A stretch of 64,000 nt of DNA, taken from positions 72,286-136,285 of the forward strand of contig NZ_VSTH01000047.1 in NCBI RefSeq assembly GCF_008123965.1, given 5' to 3'. The translations under genes and the position numbers were made by a program. Positions 9,317-18,202 of the stretch are shown piece by piece (the stretch's first letter is position 1; each line of letters starts with the position of its first letter). This DNA comes from Bradyrhizobium hipponense. GTDB lineage: Bacteria; Pseudomonadota; Alphaproteobacteria; Rhizobiales; Xanthobacteraceae. Below the pieces are notes generated by a model, which was not told the DNA's origin, did not search any database, and was given only the letters and a program-made list of their open reading frames with translations.

Positions 9317-10767
9317 GCCACCTTCTGTGGCACATCCTGCATCGGAGGAGCAACCCTGTCGCCAGCGCGCGCCGGCAGTACCAGCGTGGCGACGAGACCG
9401 GGCTGCGCATCGCCCAGCCGCAATTCGCCGCCATGCAATGTCGCGACCGCCGAGGCGAGGCTGAGGCCGAGCCCGGAGCCCGGCAGCGTGCGGCTGGCCT
9501 CCAACCGCACGAATCGCTCGACGACATGCTTGCGGTCGGCCTCGGGGATGCCGAGGCCACGATCGGTGACGCTGAGCAGCACCTGATCGCCCTCGCGCTT
9601 CGCCTCGATCGTGATCTGCCGGCTGTCCAGGCTCACCACGGTTCCCGCCGCCTGAGCCACCGGCTTGCCGTATTTGATCGCATTCTCGACCAGATTGGCG
9701 AGCGCCTGGCTGATCAGCTCGCGGTTGGCGTGAACCGGCGTCGGCTCGCACCTGACATTCAAGGTCATGCCATCGTCTTCGGCAAGCGGCTCATAGAGCT
9801 CGTGGATGCCGTTGGCGACCTCGGCGGCATCGAAATCATCCATATTTCCGCGCGCCTGCCCGGACTCCGCACGCGCGATCATCAGCAGCGCGTTGAAGGT
9901 GCGGATCAGGCCGTCGGATTCCTCGATGGTCCGTTCCAGCGCGGCGCGGTAGTCGGCCTCGCCGCCCGATTTCGCCAGCGCCTCCTCGGCGCGGTTGCGC
10001 AGGCGCGTCAGCGGCGTCTTGAGGTCGTGGGCGATGTTGTCGGAGACCTCCTTCAGCCCCGCCATCAGCGCCTCGATACGCTCCAGCATGGCATTGAGGT
10101 TTTCGGCGAGGCGGTCGAGTTCGTCGCCGCTGCGCCCAACGGGCAAGCGCTCGCTGAGATCGCCCGTCATGATGCGATGCGCGGTGCCGGACATCGCGTC
10201 GATGCGCGTCAGCACCCTGCGCGCGACGAAGACGCCGCCGCCGAGACCGAGCACTACGACGATCAGGATCGACCATTGCGCGGCCTTCGCCACGATACCG
10301 AACAGCCGTCGCCGCTCATCGAGATCGCGGCCGATCAAGAGCCGGAAACCGTTCGGCATCTCGGTGACGCGCACCAGCGCGCGATGATCGCGCTCGTCCG
10401 CCTCCTCCATTCGCCGATAGGCCGTCTCCGACCATCCCGTCGTCGCCATGACGCCGGGCGCCAGCGCGCCGACATTGCCGGCGACCGCCTGCCCCGTCGG
10501 CGTGGTCACGAGATAGAGGTTGGCGCCGGGCCGCAGCGCCCGATATTCGATCGCGCGCGAAAGACCGAGCAGGCCGCGACGGCCGTAGATCTCGTTGATC
10601 TCTGAGGTCTCGGCATTCACCGTCTGCGTAATCTCTTCGGTGATCAGCCGCCGCGTATTCCAGGCGAAATAGCCCAGCAGCGAGGCCGCGAAAATCGCAA
10701 ACAGAAACAGGTAGACCAGCGTCAGCCGGAACGCCGTGGTGCGGACGAGTTTACCGAATGCCGTCAC
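9313..10767 (-). CDS. Membrane sensor histidine kinase
   Basis: This 484-aa two-component kinase has a transmembrane segment at about residues 14-35, a periplasmic region, a second transmembrane segment at about 165-181, then HAMP, HisKA with phospho-acceptor H247 (NIAHDLKTPLTR) and HATPase_c (NLVENAIKYG; GSGLGLSLA). The upstream response regulator overlaps it by 17 bases. Downstream it overlaps glnE by four bases, so all three are probably co-transcribed. The signal is unknown. The nearby periplasmic protease DegP suggests envelope stress, which is inference. Confidence 0.93.
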   Translation of the reverse strand: MTAFGKLVRTTAFRLTLVYLFLFAIFAASLLGYFAWNTRRLITEEITQTVNAETSEINEIYGRRGLLGLSRAIEYRALRPGANLYLVTTPTGQAVAGNVGALAPGVMATTGWSETAYRRMEEADERDHRALVRVTEMPNGFRLLIGRDLDERRRLFGIVAKAAQWSILIVVVLGLGGGVFVARRVLTRIDAMSGTAHRIMTGDLSERLPVGRSGDELDRLAENLNAMLERIEALMAGLKEVSDNIAHDLKTPLTRLRNRAEEALAKSGGEADYRAALERTIEESDGLIRTFNALLMIARAESGQARGNMDDFDAAEVANGIHELYEPLAEDDGMTLNVRCEPTPVHANRELISQALANLVENAIKYGKPVAQAAGTVVSLDSRQITIEAKREGDQVLLSVTDRGLGIPEADRKHVVERFVRLEASRTLPGSGLGLSLASAVATLHGGELRLGDAQPGLVATLVLPARAGDRVAPPMQDVPQKVA

Positions 10768-11431
10768 GGATCATGTATCCGGCGCCGCGGATCGTATGCA
10801 GCAGCGGCCGCTCGAAGCCCTTGTCGATCTTGGAGCGCAGCCGCGAAATGTGCACGTCGATCACGTTGGTCTGCGGATCGAAATGATAGTCCCAGACGTT
10901 CTCCAGTAGCATGGTACGGGTCACCACCTGGCCGGCATGCTTCATGAGGTATTCGAGCAGGCGGAATTCGCGCGGCTGAAGCGTCAGCTCGTCCTTGCCA
11001 CGGGCGACGCGATGGGAGAGCCGGTCGAGCTCGAGATCGCCGACCCGGTAGAGCGTGTCCTCGGCAGGGCCGCCGCGGCGGCGCGACAGCACCTCGACGC
11101 GGGCCAGCAGCTCGGCGAAGGAATACGGTTTTGGCAGATAGTCGTCGCCGCCGGCACGCAGGCCCTTGATACGGTCGTCGACCTGCCCGAGCGCGGAGAG
11201 AATCAGCACCGGCGTCGATTCGCCCTTGTCGCGGAGCGCGCCGATCAGCGACAGGCCGTCGCGCTTGGGTAGCATGCGGTCGACCACCAGCACGTCGTAT
11301 TCGCCGCTCTCGGCCATGGCGAGGCCTTCCTCGCCGTCGCTGGCGTGGTCGGCAATGTGGCCGACCTCGCGAAACGCCTTCACGAGGTAGTCGGCGGATT
11401 CGCGGTCGTCTTCGATGATGAGGAGGCGCAT
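10751..11431 (-). CDS. OmpR-family response regulator
   Basis: The 226-aa regulator has a receiver domain with phospho-acceptor D51 (VLVVDRMLPKRDG) and an OmpR/PhoB-type winged-helix DNA-binding domain at the C-terminus. The start MRLLIIEDD at 11431 gives the standard receiver N-terminus; a longer in-frame version adds 30 non-conserved residues. It is the partner of the kinase it overlaps. It lies downstream of degP, separated by a terminator, so it should have its own promoter within 11432-11525. Confidence 0.93.
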   Translation of the reverse strand: MRLLIIEDDRESADYLVKAFREVGHIADHASDGEEGLAMAESGEYDVLVVDRMLPKRDGLSLIGALRDKGESTPVLILSALGQVDDRIKGLRAGGDDYLPKPYSFAELLARVEVLSRRRGGPAEDTLYRVGDLELDRLSHRVARGKDELTLQPREFRLLEYLMKHAGQVVTRTMLLENVWDYHFDPQTNVIDVHISRLRSKIDKGFERPLLHTIRGAGYMIRDGIR

Positions 11432-11525
11432 TGTGCGGTCGGCGGCGGTCAAGGAGGTCAACCTTCTCTGAACATGGCGCGAGCGGCAATCGCATGCAAG
11501 CGGAGCGGGACGATCTTGCATCGGG

Positions 11526-11564
11526 AAAAAGGCGGGCGGTGAAGCTGGGGGGACCTCACCGCCC
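11526..11564 (-). terminator. Rho-independent terminator downstream of degP
   Basis: On the minus strand a 9-bp stem (GGGCGGTGA / TCACCGCCC; 11556-11564 with 11534-11542) is followed by GCC and five Ts (11526-11530). It is the last of three hairpins between degP and the response regulator. Confidence 0.7.
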
Positions 11565-11568
11565 TAGG

Positions 11569-11637
11569 CCTTCCGACGGAGGGGGGCGTAATTCCACCGG
11601 AAGGTAGACAGGGGAAGCAAACTTTGTGTTGCTCCCC
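11569..11637. other. Two further hairpins in the degP 3' region
   Basis: A 7-bp stem (CCTTCCG at 11569-11575 with CGGAAGG at 11598-11604) and a ~9-bp stem (GGGGAAGCAA at 11611-11620 with TTGCTCCCC at 11629-11637) lie in series between the degP stop and the terminator. They may protect or process the degP mRNA 3' end. Confidence 0.5.
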
Positions 11638-11704
11638 CGAAGGGCGCCGCCGGCGGGGGCGACTGATGCCGGCGACACCCTTCATCTCGTAAGCCTCCTG
11701 AGGC

Positions 11705-13276
11705 CTAGCCCTTGGCGAGGGGCACTGCGACGAAGCGCGACTGGCCGCCGCTCTTCACGCGCATCAGGACGCTGTTCTTGTTGTCGGTCCGCGCCGTGTT
11801 GATCGCGTCGCGGACGTCGCCGGCGGTGCTCACGCTCTTGCCGCCGACTTCGAGAATCACGTCGCCCTCCTTGAAGCCGCGTTCGGCCGCGGCGCTCTTC
11901 GGGTCGACTTCGGTAACCACGACGCCATCCTTGCCGGCGCCGGCTACAGAATTTGCGGGCGCGACCGTCATGCCGAGCTTGGGCACGTCAGTGCCGCGGT
12001 TCGCACCCTTGTTGGTGTCCGTATCGGTGTCGGACTTGGCCTCGACGGTGTTCGGCAGCTGGCCAAGCGTCAGGTTCACGACCTTGTCCTGACCCTTGTG
12101 CAGCACGTTGAGCTTCACGGTCGCGCCGGGCGCCAAGCCGCCGATGGTGCGGGCGAGCTCGCGGGCGTCCTTGACGGGTTCGCCATTGACCGCCGTGATC
12201 ACGTCGCCGGACTCGATGCCGGCCTTGGCAGCCGGACCATTCGCCTGCGGTTCAGCAACCAGCGCGCCTTCGGCCTTCTTCATGCCGAGGCTGTCGGCGA
12301 TATCGGATGTCACCGGCTGAATCTGCACACCGATCCAGCCGCGGCTGACCGAGCCCTTGTCCTTGAGCTGCGCCACGACGCTCTTGACAGTGCTGGCCGG
12401 AATCGAGAACGCGATGCCGACGCTGCCGCCGGAGGGCGAGTAGATCGCGGTGTTGACGCCCATCACCTCACCCTCGGTGTTGAATGCCGGACCGCCGGAA
12501 TTGCCCTTGTTCACGGGCGCGTCGATCTGGATGAAATCGTCATATGGACCGTTGCCGATGTCCCGGCCGCTGGCCGAGACGATGCCCGCAGTCACGGTGC
12601 CGCCGAGGCCAAAGGGATTGCCGACCGCGAGCACCCAGTCGCCGATCCGCGGCTTGCCGTCGGCAAGCTTGGCGAACGGGAAGTTCGAGCTGCCCTCGAC
12701 CTTGATCAGGGCCACGTCGGTGCGCTGGTCGGTGCCGATCACCTTCGCAGTATAGGTCTTGCCGTCATCGGTCGTGACCTCGACCTTGTCGGCGCCGTCG
12801 ACCACATGGTTGTTGGTGACGGCATAGCCGTCAGCGGAGATGAAGAAGCCGGAGCCCTGGCCCTGGACCACGCGGCCGCGGCCGCCCTTCTGACCCGGGA
12901 AGCCATCCGGTCCGCCGAAGCGGCGGAAGAATCGCTCCATCGGCGAGCCCGGCTGGAACGGAGAAGAATCGTCATCGCTGTCGTTGCTCGCGGTCTTCTC
13001 CTTGATGTTGACCTTCACCGAGATCACGGAGGGCTTCACGCGCTCGACGATATCGGCGAAACCGATGGGGCGCTCGACCTTCCGAACCTCGTTGTTGACC
13101 TGCGCATGCGCCGGGCTGGAGAACAGGTCGGCAGGCGAGGTCGATGGGCTGAAGCCATAGACGGCGACGCCGAGGCCGGCGACGACCGAGGCCATCAGCG
13201 CGATCTTGCGCGCGGAGAACGCCGAGCGGCGGGGCTGCCGGTAGGACGGAAGGTTCGAAAGATCACGGTCGGTCAT
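11705..13276 (-). CDS. degP: Periplasmic serine protease/chaperone, DegP/HtrA family (Do)
   Basis: The 523-aa HtrA protease has an N-terminal membrane or signal segment (about residues 24-42), a trypsin-like domain with catalytic triad H157 (NNHVVDG), D187 (RTDVAL) and S260 (GNSGGP), and two C-terminal PDZ domains. It degrades or refolds damaged envelope proteins in the periplasm. The start MTDRDLSNL at 13276 is chosen; the frame stays open upstream but without protein-like sequence. It is transcribed as its own unit with a structured 3' end. The adjacent two-component pair is a plausible regulator. Confidence 0.94.
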   Translation of the reverse strand: MTDRDLSNLPSYRQPRRSAFSARKIALMASVVAGLGVAVYGFSPSTSPADLFSSPAHAQVNNEVRKVERPIGFADIVERVKPSVISVKVNIKEKTASNDSDDDSSPFQPGSPMERFFRRFGGPDGFPGQKGGRGRVVQGQGSGFFISADGYAVTNNHVVDGADKVEVTTDDGKTYTAKVIGTDQRTDVALIKVEGSSNFPFAKLADGKPRIGDWVLAVGNPFGLGGTVTAGIVSASGRDIGNGPYDDFIQIDAPVNKGNSGGPAFNTEGEVMGVNTAIYSPSGGSVGIAFSIPASTVKSVVAQLKDKGSVSRGWIGVQIQPVTSDIADSLGMKKAEGALVAEPQANGPAAKAGIESGDVITAVNGEPVKDARELARTIGGLAPGATVKLNVLHKGQDKVVNLTLGQLPNTVEAKSDTDTDTNKGANRGTDVPKLGMTVAPANSVAGAGKDGVVVTEVDPKSAAAERGFKEGDVILEVGGKSVSTAGDVRDAINTARTDNKNSVLMRVKSGGQSRFVAVPLAKG

Positions 13277-13536
13277 GCAGATGTCTCCAGGGCCTTGAAT
13301 TCCTTTTGGTGCCGGATGGCAGCACCATACGGACCTAAAGATGGGGGCTCCCGCCTTACCGTGCGCTGGCGATGGGGTTAAACTTTCGTAATGAACGCCC
13401 GAGCCGATGCGGCAGTTTATCGCAGTCCAAAAATCGCGATTCCGCAGGAACTTAACAGGGTTCCGGTGACGCGCGCCGGAGCGCCCGCGCTGCGCATCGC
13501 AGCCTGCGTATGATGCGCAATTAGCGTCGCAATTAG

Positions 13537-14019
13537 CTAGCGCGATGGGGCGTCGTCGGACATCAAGGCGGCGAGCCGCGCCTCTTCGTCCGGCGTGAGC
13601 GGCGGGGCCGGTATGTCTGCTCCACTCTGCGCACGCCGCCGGATTTGCAGCCACAGCGCCAGGCCGCCGCCGGCCAGCAGCAGCGGCGCAAGCAGCCACA
13701 ACAGCAAGGTCTGACGCTCGAAGCGCGGCTTCAGCAGCACGAACTCGCCATAGCGCGCCACCAGGAAGTCGAGGACTTGCGAATTGCTGTCGCCGGCTGC
13801 GATCCGCTCCCGCACGAGGAGACGCAAATCGCGCGCGAGCGGCGCGTCGGAATCGTCGATCGACTGATTTTGGCAGACCATGCAGCGCAGCTCGCGCGAC
13901 AATTCGCGCGCGCGGACCTCCTTGGCGGGATCCGACATGATCTCGTCGGGTTGCACGGCATAGGCCGCGGGCCACGACAGCAGCGTTAGCGCAATGATCA
14001 CGAGCCAGATCCGACGCAT
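13537..14019 (-). CDS. ccmH: Cytochrome c maturation protein CcmH/CycL
   Basis: The 160-aa periplasmic thiol protein of the system I cytochrome c maturation pathway has a signal peptide (about residues 1-21), the redox motif LRCMVCQNQ (C46, C49) and a C-terminal membrane anchor (about 105-124). It reduces apocytochrome CxxCH cysteines before haem attachment. It is the last gene of ccmI-ccmE-ccmF-ccmH, four bases after ccmF. Confidence 0.95.
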   Translation of the reverse strand: MRRIWLVIIALTLLSWPAAYAVQPDEIMSDPAKEVRARELSRELRCMVCQNQSIDDSDAPLARDLRLLVRERIAAGDSNSQVLDFLVARYGEFVLLKPRFERQTLLLWLLAPLLLAGGGLALWLQIRRRAQSGADIPAPPLTPDEEARLAALMSDDAPSR

Positions 14020-14023
14020 CGGA

Positions 14024-16006
14024 TCACTCCGCCGGCTGAAGGCGTTGCTTGGCCCGCGCCGGCTTCGGCGCGCCGACCCGCAAGCGCCGGTCGGACAGCG
14101 ACAAGACGCCGCCGAATGCCATCAGGACCGGCCCCCACCAGATCAGGAGCACCAGCGGCTTGTGATAGATGCGCACGGCGATTGCGCCCTCGGCGGTGGT
14201 ATCGCCGAGCGAGACGTAGAGCTGGCTCGCGCCGCGCGTCAGCAGCGCGGCCTCAGTGGTCGAGGAGCCGCGGGTGGTGAAGCTGCGCTTGGACGGCGTC
14301 ATGACGCTGTGCGTCTCGCCGTCACGGCTGACGTTGAACTCGGCAATCATCTCGCGGTAGTTCGGCCCCTGACGCTGGAACAGCCCGTCCAGCTTCAGAT
14401 CGTAGCCGGCGATATGGGCGACCTCGTTCTGCCTCATCGTCCCGATGTATTCGCTGTTCCAGGTGGTCTCGCAGACGATTCCGATCAGCGCGACGCCAAG
14501 GCCGGCATGCGCGAATACCGTCCCCCAGGCCGAGCGCGGCAGGCCGCGGGCGCGGTGCAGCGCCGTTGCGACCGGCAGGCGGAACAGGCCGGTCCGTTCG
14601 GCGAGGTCCGTGATCGCGCCAGCGATGACGAAGACTCCAAGCCCAATTGCCAATGGCGCCAGCGCGCTGCCACCACGCGTCCAGGCCCAGACGATGGCGA
14701 TCACGACGAGCCCGGCAACACCCGCCGCAAGCAGGCGCTGGGTGACGCCGAGCAGGTCGCCGCGCTTCCACGCCAGCATCGGTCCGAATGGCACGGCCAG
14801 CAGCAGCAGGGTGAACAGCGGGACGAAGGTGAGGTTGTAGAACGGCGCGCCGACCGACATCTTGAAATCGGCCAGCACTTCCATCGCCAACGGATAGAGC
14901 GTGCCAAACAGTACGACCGCGCAGGCCACCGTCAGCAGCAAATTGTTCAACACCAGCGCGCCCTCGCGCGAGATCGGCGCGAATAGGCCGCCCTGCTTCA
15001 ACGCGGTCGCGCGCCCTGCGAACAGCGACAGGCTGCCGCCGATGAACAGGCAGAGGATCAGGAGGATGAACACGCCGCGCGTCGGATCGGTGGCAAAGGC
15101 GTGCACCGAGGTGATGACGCCCGAGCGCACCAGGAAGGTGCCAAGCAGCGACAGCGAGAAGGTCAGGATAGACAGCAGGAGCGTCCAGACCTTCAGCGCA
15201 TTGCGCTTCTCCATCACGAGCGCCGAATGCAGCAGCGCGGTGCCCGCAAGCCACGGCATCAGCGAGGCGTTCTCGACGGGATCCCAGAACCACCAGCCGC
15301 CCCAGCCGAGCTCGTAATAGGCCCAGTAGGAGCCCATGGCGATGCCGAGGGTGAGGAATATCCAGGCGACCAGCGTCCACGGCCGCACCCAGCGCGCCCA
15401 GGCCGCGTCGATCCGCCCCTCGATCAGCGCCGCGATCGCAAAGGAGAACGAGATCGAGAAGCCGACATAGCCGAGGTAGAGCATCGGCGGATGCACGGCG
15501 AGGCCGATGTCCTGGAGCACCGGGTTGAGATCGCGTCCCTCGATGGGCGGATTGGCGATGCGCAGGAACGGGTTGGAGGTCACCAGGATGAAAAGATAGA
15601 ACGCGCTGGCGATCCAGGCCTGGACGGCGAGCACATGCGCGCGCAGCGACAGCGGCAGGTTGTTGCCGAATGCCGCCACCAGCCCGCCGAACAGCGCCAG
15701 GATCGACACCCACAACAGCATCGAGCCTTCATGGTTTCCCCACACGCCGGTGATCTTGTAGATCAGGGGCTTCATGGAATGGGAGTTCTCGTAGACGTTG
15801 GCGACGGAGAAATCCGAGTTCACGTGCAGCATCACGAGGGCTGTGAACGAGGCACCAACGAACAGGAGCTGCGCCAGCGCGGCGGAGCGCGCCACGTTCA
15901 TCAGGGCAACGTCGCGCAAGCGCGCGCCGATCAGCGGCACGATCGACTGGATCAGCGCCAGTCCAAGCGCGAGCACCAGCGCATAATGTCCGGATTCCGC
16001 GATCAC
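14024..16006 (-). CDS. ccmF: Cytochrome c haem lyase subunit CcmF/CycK
   Basis: The 660-aa polytopic membrane protein of the haem lyase takes haem from CcmE and attaches it to apocytochromes. The tryptophan-rich WWD haem-handling motif is clear ([17 protein letters not shown]), and about 14-15 hydrophobic segments are seen. The start overlaps the ccmE stop by four bases (16003-16006). Confidence 0.96.
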   Translation of the reverse strand: MIAESGHYALVLALGLALIQSIVPLIGARLRDVALMNVARSAALAQLLFVGASFTALVMLHVNSDFSVANVYENSHSMKPLIYKITGVWGNHEGSMLLWVSILALFGGLVAAFGNNLPLSLRAHVLAVQAWIASAFYLFILVTSNPFLRIANPPIEGRDLNPVLQDIGLAVHPPMLYLGYVGFSISFSFAIAALIEGRIDAAWARWVRPWTLVAWIFLTLGIAMGSYWAYYELGWGGWWFWDPVENASLMPWLAGTALLHSALVMEKRNALKVWTLLLSILTFSLSLLGTFLVRSGVITSVHAFATDPTRGVFILLILCLFIGGSLSLFAGRATALKQGGLFAPISREGALVLNNLLLTVACAVVLFGTLYPLAMEVLADFKMSVGAPFYNLTFVPLFTLLLLAVPFGPMLAWKRGDLLGVTQRLLAAGVAGLVVIAIVWAWTRGGSALAPLAIGLGVFVIAGAITDLAERTGLFRLPVATALHRARGLPRSAWGTVFAHAGLGVALIGIVCETTWNSEYIGTMRQNEVAHIAGYDLKLDGLFQRQGPNYREMIAEFNVSRDGETHSVMTPSKRSFTTRGSSTTEAALLTRGASQLYVSLGDTTAEGAIAVRIYHKPLVLLIWWGPVLMAFGGVLSLSDRRLRVGAPKPARAKQRLQPAE

Positions 16007-16494
16007 CGTACCGCTCCCTGCGGGTTGCCCTGCGCGGTCGTGGCCGCAGGTTTCGCTCCATAATCGTCCTTCCAGTGCCCCTGCTTCTTCAGGGCATCGG
16101 CGACGTCCTTGGGCATGTAGGTTTCGTCGTGCTTGGCGAGCACGGTGTCGGCCTTGAACACGCCATGGGCATCGAGCGAGCCTTCGGCGACGACGCCCTG
16201 CCCTTCACGGAACAGATCGGGCAAGATGCCTTTGTAGGCCACGGGGAGCTTCGCGCCGCCATCGGCGACTTCGAACGTCACCGCGAGATTGTCGCCGCGC
16301 TGGAGCGAGCCGGGCTGCACCAGGCCGCCGAGGCGAAACCGCTTGCCGGGCTCGACGTGTTTCTCCGCCACCATGGTCGGGGTGGAGAAGAACACGATGG
16401 AATCGCGCAGGGCGTTGAGCACGAGCGCGGCCGCCAGCGCCAGCACGGCGAGCGAGCCGCCGATGATGGTCATACGTCGCTGCTTGCGGGTCAT
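16003..16494 (-). CDS. ccmE: Haem chaperone CcmE/CycJ
   Basis: The 163-aa haem chaperone has one N-terminal membrane anchor (about residues 9-29) and a periplasmic beta-barrel. H122 in the motif [10 protein letters not shown] is the conserved histidine that binds haem covalently. The length is normal. It sits 37 bases after ccmI and overlaps ccmF. Confidence 0.95.
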   Translation of the reverse strand: MTRKQRRMTIIGGSLAVLALAAALVLNALRDSIVFFSTPTMVAEKHVEPGKRFRLGGLVQPGSLQRGDNLAVTFEVADGGAKLPVAYKGILPDLFREGQGVVAEGSLDAHGVFKADTVLAKHDETYMPKDVADALKKQGHWKDDYGAKPAATTAQGNPQGAVR

Positions 16495-16531
16495 GGCGTA
16501 TCCGTTGTTCGCGAGTCTCGTCCCGACATCG

Positions 16532-17701
16532 TCATCCGTCGAGCCCGAGCGTCTTGAGACCTTCGTTGAGCTGGCGCAAGCGCTCGGCGTCGTTGGCGAT
16601 TGCCTGACGGGCGTCGGTCGAGGCGCCCATTGCCTTGTCGCGATCGCCCATCACGAGATAGGCGCGCACCAGGCGCAGCCAGCCCTCGACATCGTCGCCG
16701 TTCTGCTTCAACCGCATGGCCAGGCGTTCGACCATGCCGCGCACCATCGCGCCGCGATCGCCCTCGCTCATATCCCTGGAGGCTGTGATCGTCTCGTCCG
16801 GCAGTGCCGGCAGCGCGCCGCCACTGCCGCCGACCCGCGCCAGCGCGGATTGCACCACGGGACGCCACGGCGCATCCGCCGGCGCTTTCGCAAGCAGCGC
16901 GCGCCAGATGGTGGCCGCATCGTCCTTGCGGCCGTCCTGCTCGGCGGCGAGCCCGAGGAAATAATTCGCCTTGGGATCGTCGGCGTCCAGCGCGCGCGCG
17001 CGTTCGAATTCGGTCTTGGCCTCGGCGGTCACCACGCCGCCGGCGGCAGCCGACAGCGCCTCGCCGAGGTTGGCCCTTCGTTCGGCGCTCTCGCCGTTGT
17101 AGGTCAGCGAGTTCCGGTAGGCGCGCGCCGCATCGTCGAAACGGCCGAGTCGCTCCAGCACCGGCCCGAGCACGTTCCAGCCGCGCCCATCGGTCGGATT
17201 CTTTTCCAGATGCTGCTCGACCTGCACAACGAGAGTTTCGAGTGACCGCGCCATGCCGGACCCGGACCCGCGCTGCGCCAGCGGAAAGTCCTGAAGCTTG
17301 GGCGAACCGAGCGGCATGTAGACGCCGATCGCAACGAGCGGCAGCCCGACGAGCGCCAGTACAGCCGCGGCACGGCGCCATTTGAGACTCGACTTCGGCA
17401 CTGGCGCGGGCTCATGGGCGGCGGCGGCTAGCAGCCTGCGGCTGATCTCGACGCGTGCAGCCTCGGCTTCCGGCGCCGCAATCAGGCCTGCACCGAGATC
17501 GCGCTCGATCTCGGTCAATTGGTCCTTGTAGACCGCGACCTCGCTGCCCCGATTCTCAGTGTCTTGACCTTCAGAGTCTTGACCTTCAGAGCCTTGGCCT
17601 TCAGAGCCTTGGCTCTGCGCGCGCGCGCGACGGCCGAGCGGCCAAAGCACGGCGAAGATCGCCGCGACCGTCATCAGCGCGAACACGAACCATAGCGTCA
17701 T
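16532..17701 (-). CDS. ccmI: Cytochrome c maturation protein CcmI/CycH
   Basis: The 389-aa TPR protein presents apocytochrome c to the haem lyase. Two N-terminal membrane segments ([20 protein letters not shown] and a second near residue 115) flank a cytoplasmic loop, followed by a periplasmic TPR domain. The loop contains a low-complexity [GD]SEGQ repeat encoded by four 15-bp DNA repeats (17557-17616). The start MTLWFVF at 17701 is preferred over an upstream in-frame codon at 17779, which would lie inside the FixK-like box. It is the first gene of the operon. Confidence 0.93.
   Translation of the reverse strand: MTLWFVFALMTVAAIFAVLWPLGRRARAQSQGSEGQGSEGQDSEGQDTENRGSEVAVYKDQLTEIERDLGAGLIAAPEAEAARVEISRRLLAAAAHEPAPVPKSSLKWRRAAAVLALVGLPLVAIGVYMPLGSPKLQDFPLAQRGSGSGMARSLETLVVQVEQHLEKNPTDGRGWNVLGPVLERLGRFDDAARAYRNSLTYNGESAERRANLGEALSAAAGGVVTAEAKTEFERARALDADDPKANYFLGLAAEQDGRKDDAATIWRALLAKAPADAPWRPVVQSALARVGGSGGALPALPDETITASRDMSEGDRGAMVRGMVERLAMRLKQNGDDVEGWLRLVRAYLVMGDRDKAMGASTDARQAIANDAERLRQLNEGLKTLGLDG
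17557..17616. repeat. Four tandem 15-bp repeats inside ccmI
   Basis: Units CAGtGTCTTGACCTT, CAGAGTCTTGACCTT, CAGAGCCTTGGCCTT and CAGAGCCTTGGCTCT run from 17557 to 17616. Because the unit is a multiple of three it encodes a repeated pentapeptide in the CcmI cytoplasmic loop. Copy number may vary between strains. Confidence 0.85.
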
Positions 17702-17772
17702 CAGGCAAACTTCCGGCAGCGCGCGAGCCGCGCCCACACGTGGCTTTACACCACGGCTGGACGCTGCGGCAA

Positions 17773-17786
17773 TTGACAATTGTCAA
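17773..17786 (-). promoter_or_regulatory. FNR/FixK-type box upstream of ccmI
   Basis: TTGACAATTGTCAA is a perfect palindrome fitting the FNR/FixK consensus TTG(A/C)-N6-(T/G)CAA. A -10-like TGTAAA (minus strand, 17745-17750) lies about 30 bases downstream, putting the box near -40 from a start at about 17740, the class II activator position. Regulation is inferred. Confidence 0.5.
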
Positions 17787-17832
17787 TCTTCCGCGACCGG
17801 ATGCCGTCTTGAAGTCGTGGGAATCCAACGGC

Positions 17833-18168
17833 TTAGTGTATCTCGAAGTCTACACTCCGGGCGGCGTCCTCGCCATGCCCGTTGATGGCCTTCAGGAAAT
17901 ACGTTCCCGGCTCGATCGCATCCGGCAACCTGATGCGCAACGCACCAACTGGAACCGGCGAAGCGATCGTTGTTGCGGTCTCCGGCAACGGCCGACCGCT
18001 CCCCTTCTCGACCAGCACCACCTTCGCCCTGACCATCAATCTCTGGTACTTCGCCAAGATGACGCGGTTCTCGATTTCAACGAAGCTGATAAGTGCTTTC
18101 ATGCGCCCACAGATAGAAATTCCCCGGACTTGCACGGCGACCGTAGGGCCCGGCACCGGCACCGTCAA
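17833..18168 (-). CDS. Conserved-looking protein of unknown function
   Basis: At least 111 aa are encoded. I do not recognise a family. The sequence is rich in beta-strand-like stretches and ends with LKAINGHGEDAARSVDFEIH, resembling a small beta-sandwich domain. The only listed start is TTG 18168. However, the frame remains open and protein-like upstream (DPSAYFRAHNFWLTV), so the true N-terminus may lie further up, reaching or overlapping the end of the 466-aa gene. An internal ATG at 18102 is the alternative. No signal peptide or membrane segment is seen. Confidence 0.55.
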   Translation of the reverse strand: MTVPVPGPTVAVQVRGISICGRMKALISFVEIENRVILAKYQRLMVRAKVVLVEKGSGRPLPETATTIASPVPVGALRIRLPDAIEPGTYFLKAINGHGEDAARSVDFEIH

Positions 18169-18202
18169 CCAGAAATTGTGAGCGCGAAAATATGCGCTTG
18201 GA

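Noticed and set aside
8785..10605. 606-codon plus-strand open frame
   Set aside because: Antisense to glnE and the kinase, whose domains are clear.
11458..11685. 75-codon minus-strand ORF between degP and the response regulator
   Set aside because: It lies across the three hairpins and terminator and has no protein-like features.
12098..13381. 427-codon plus-strand open frame
   Set aside because: Antisense to degP with its intact catalytic triad.
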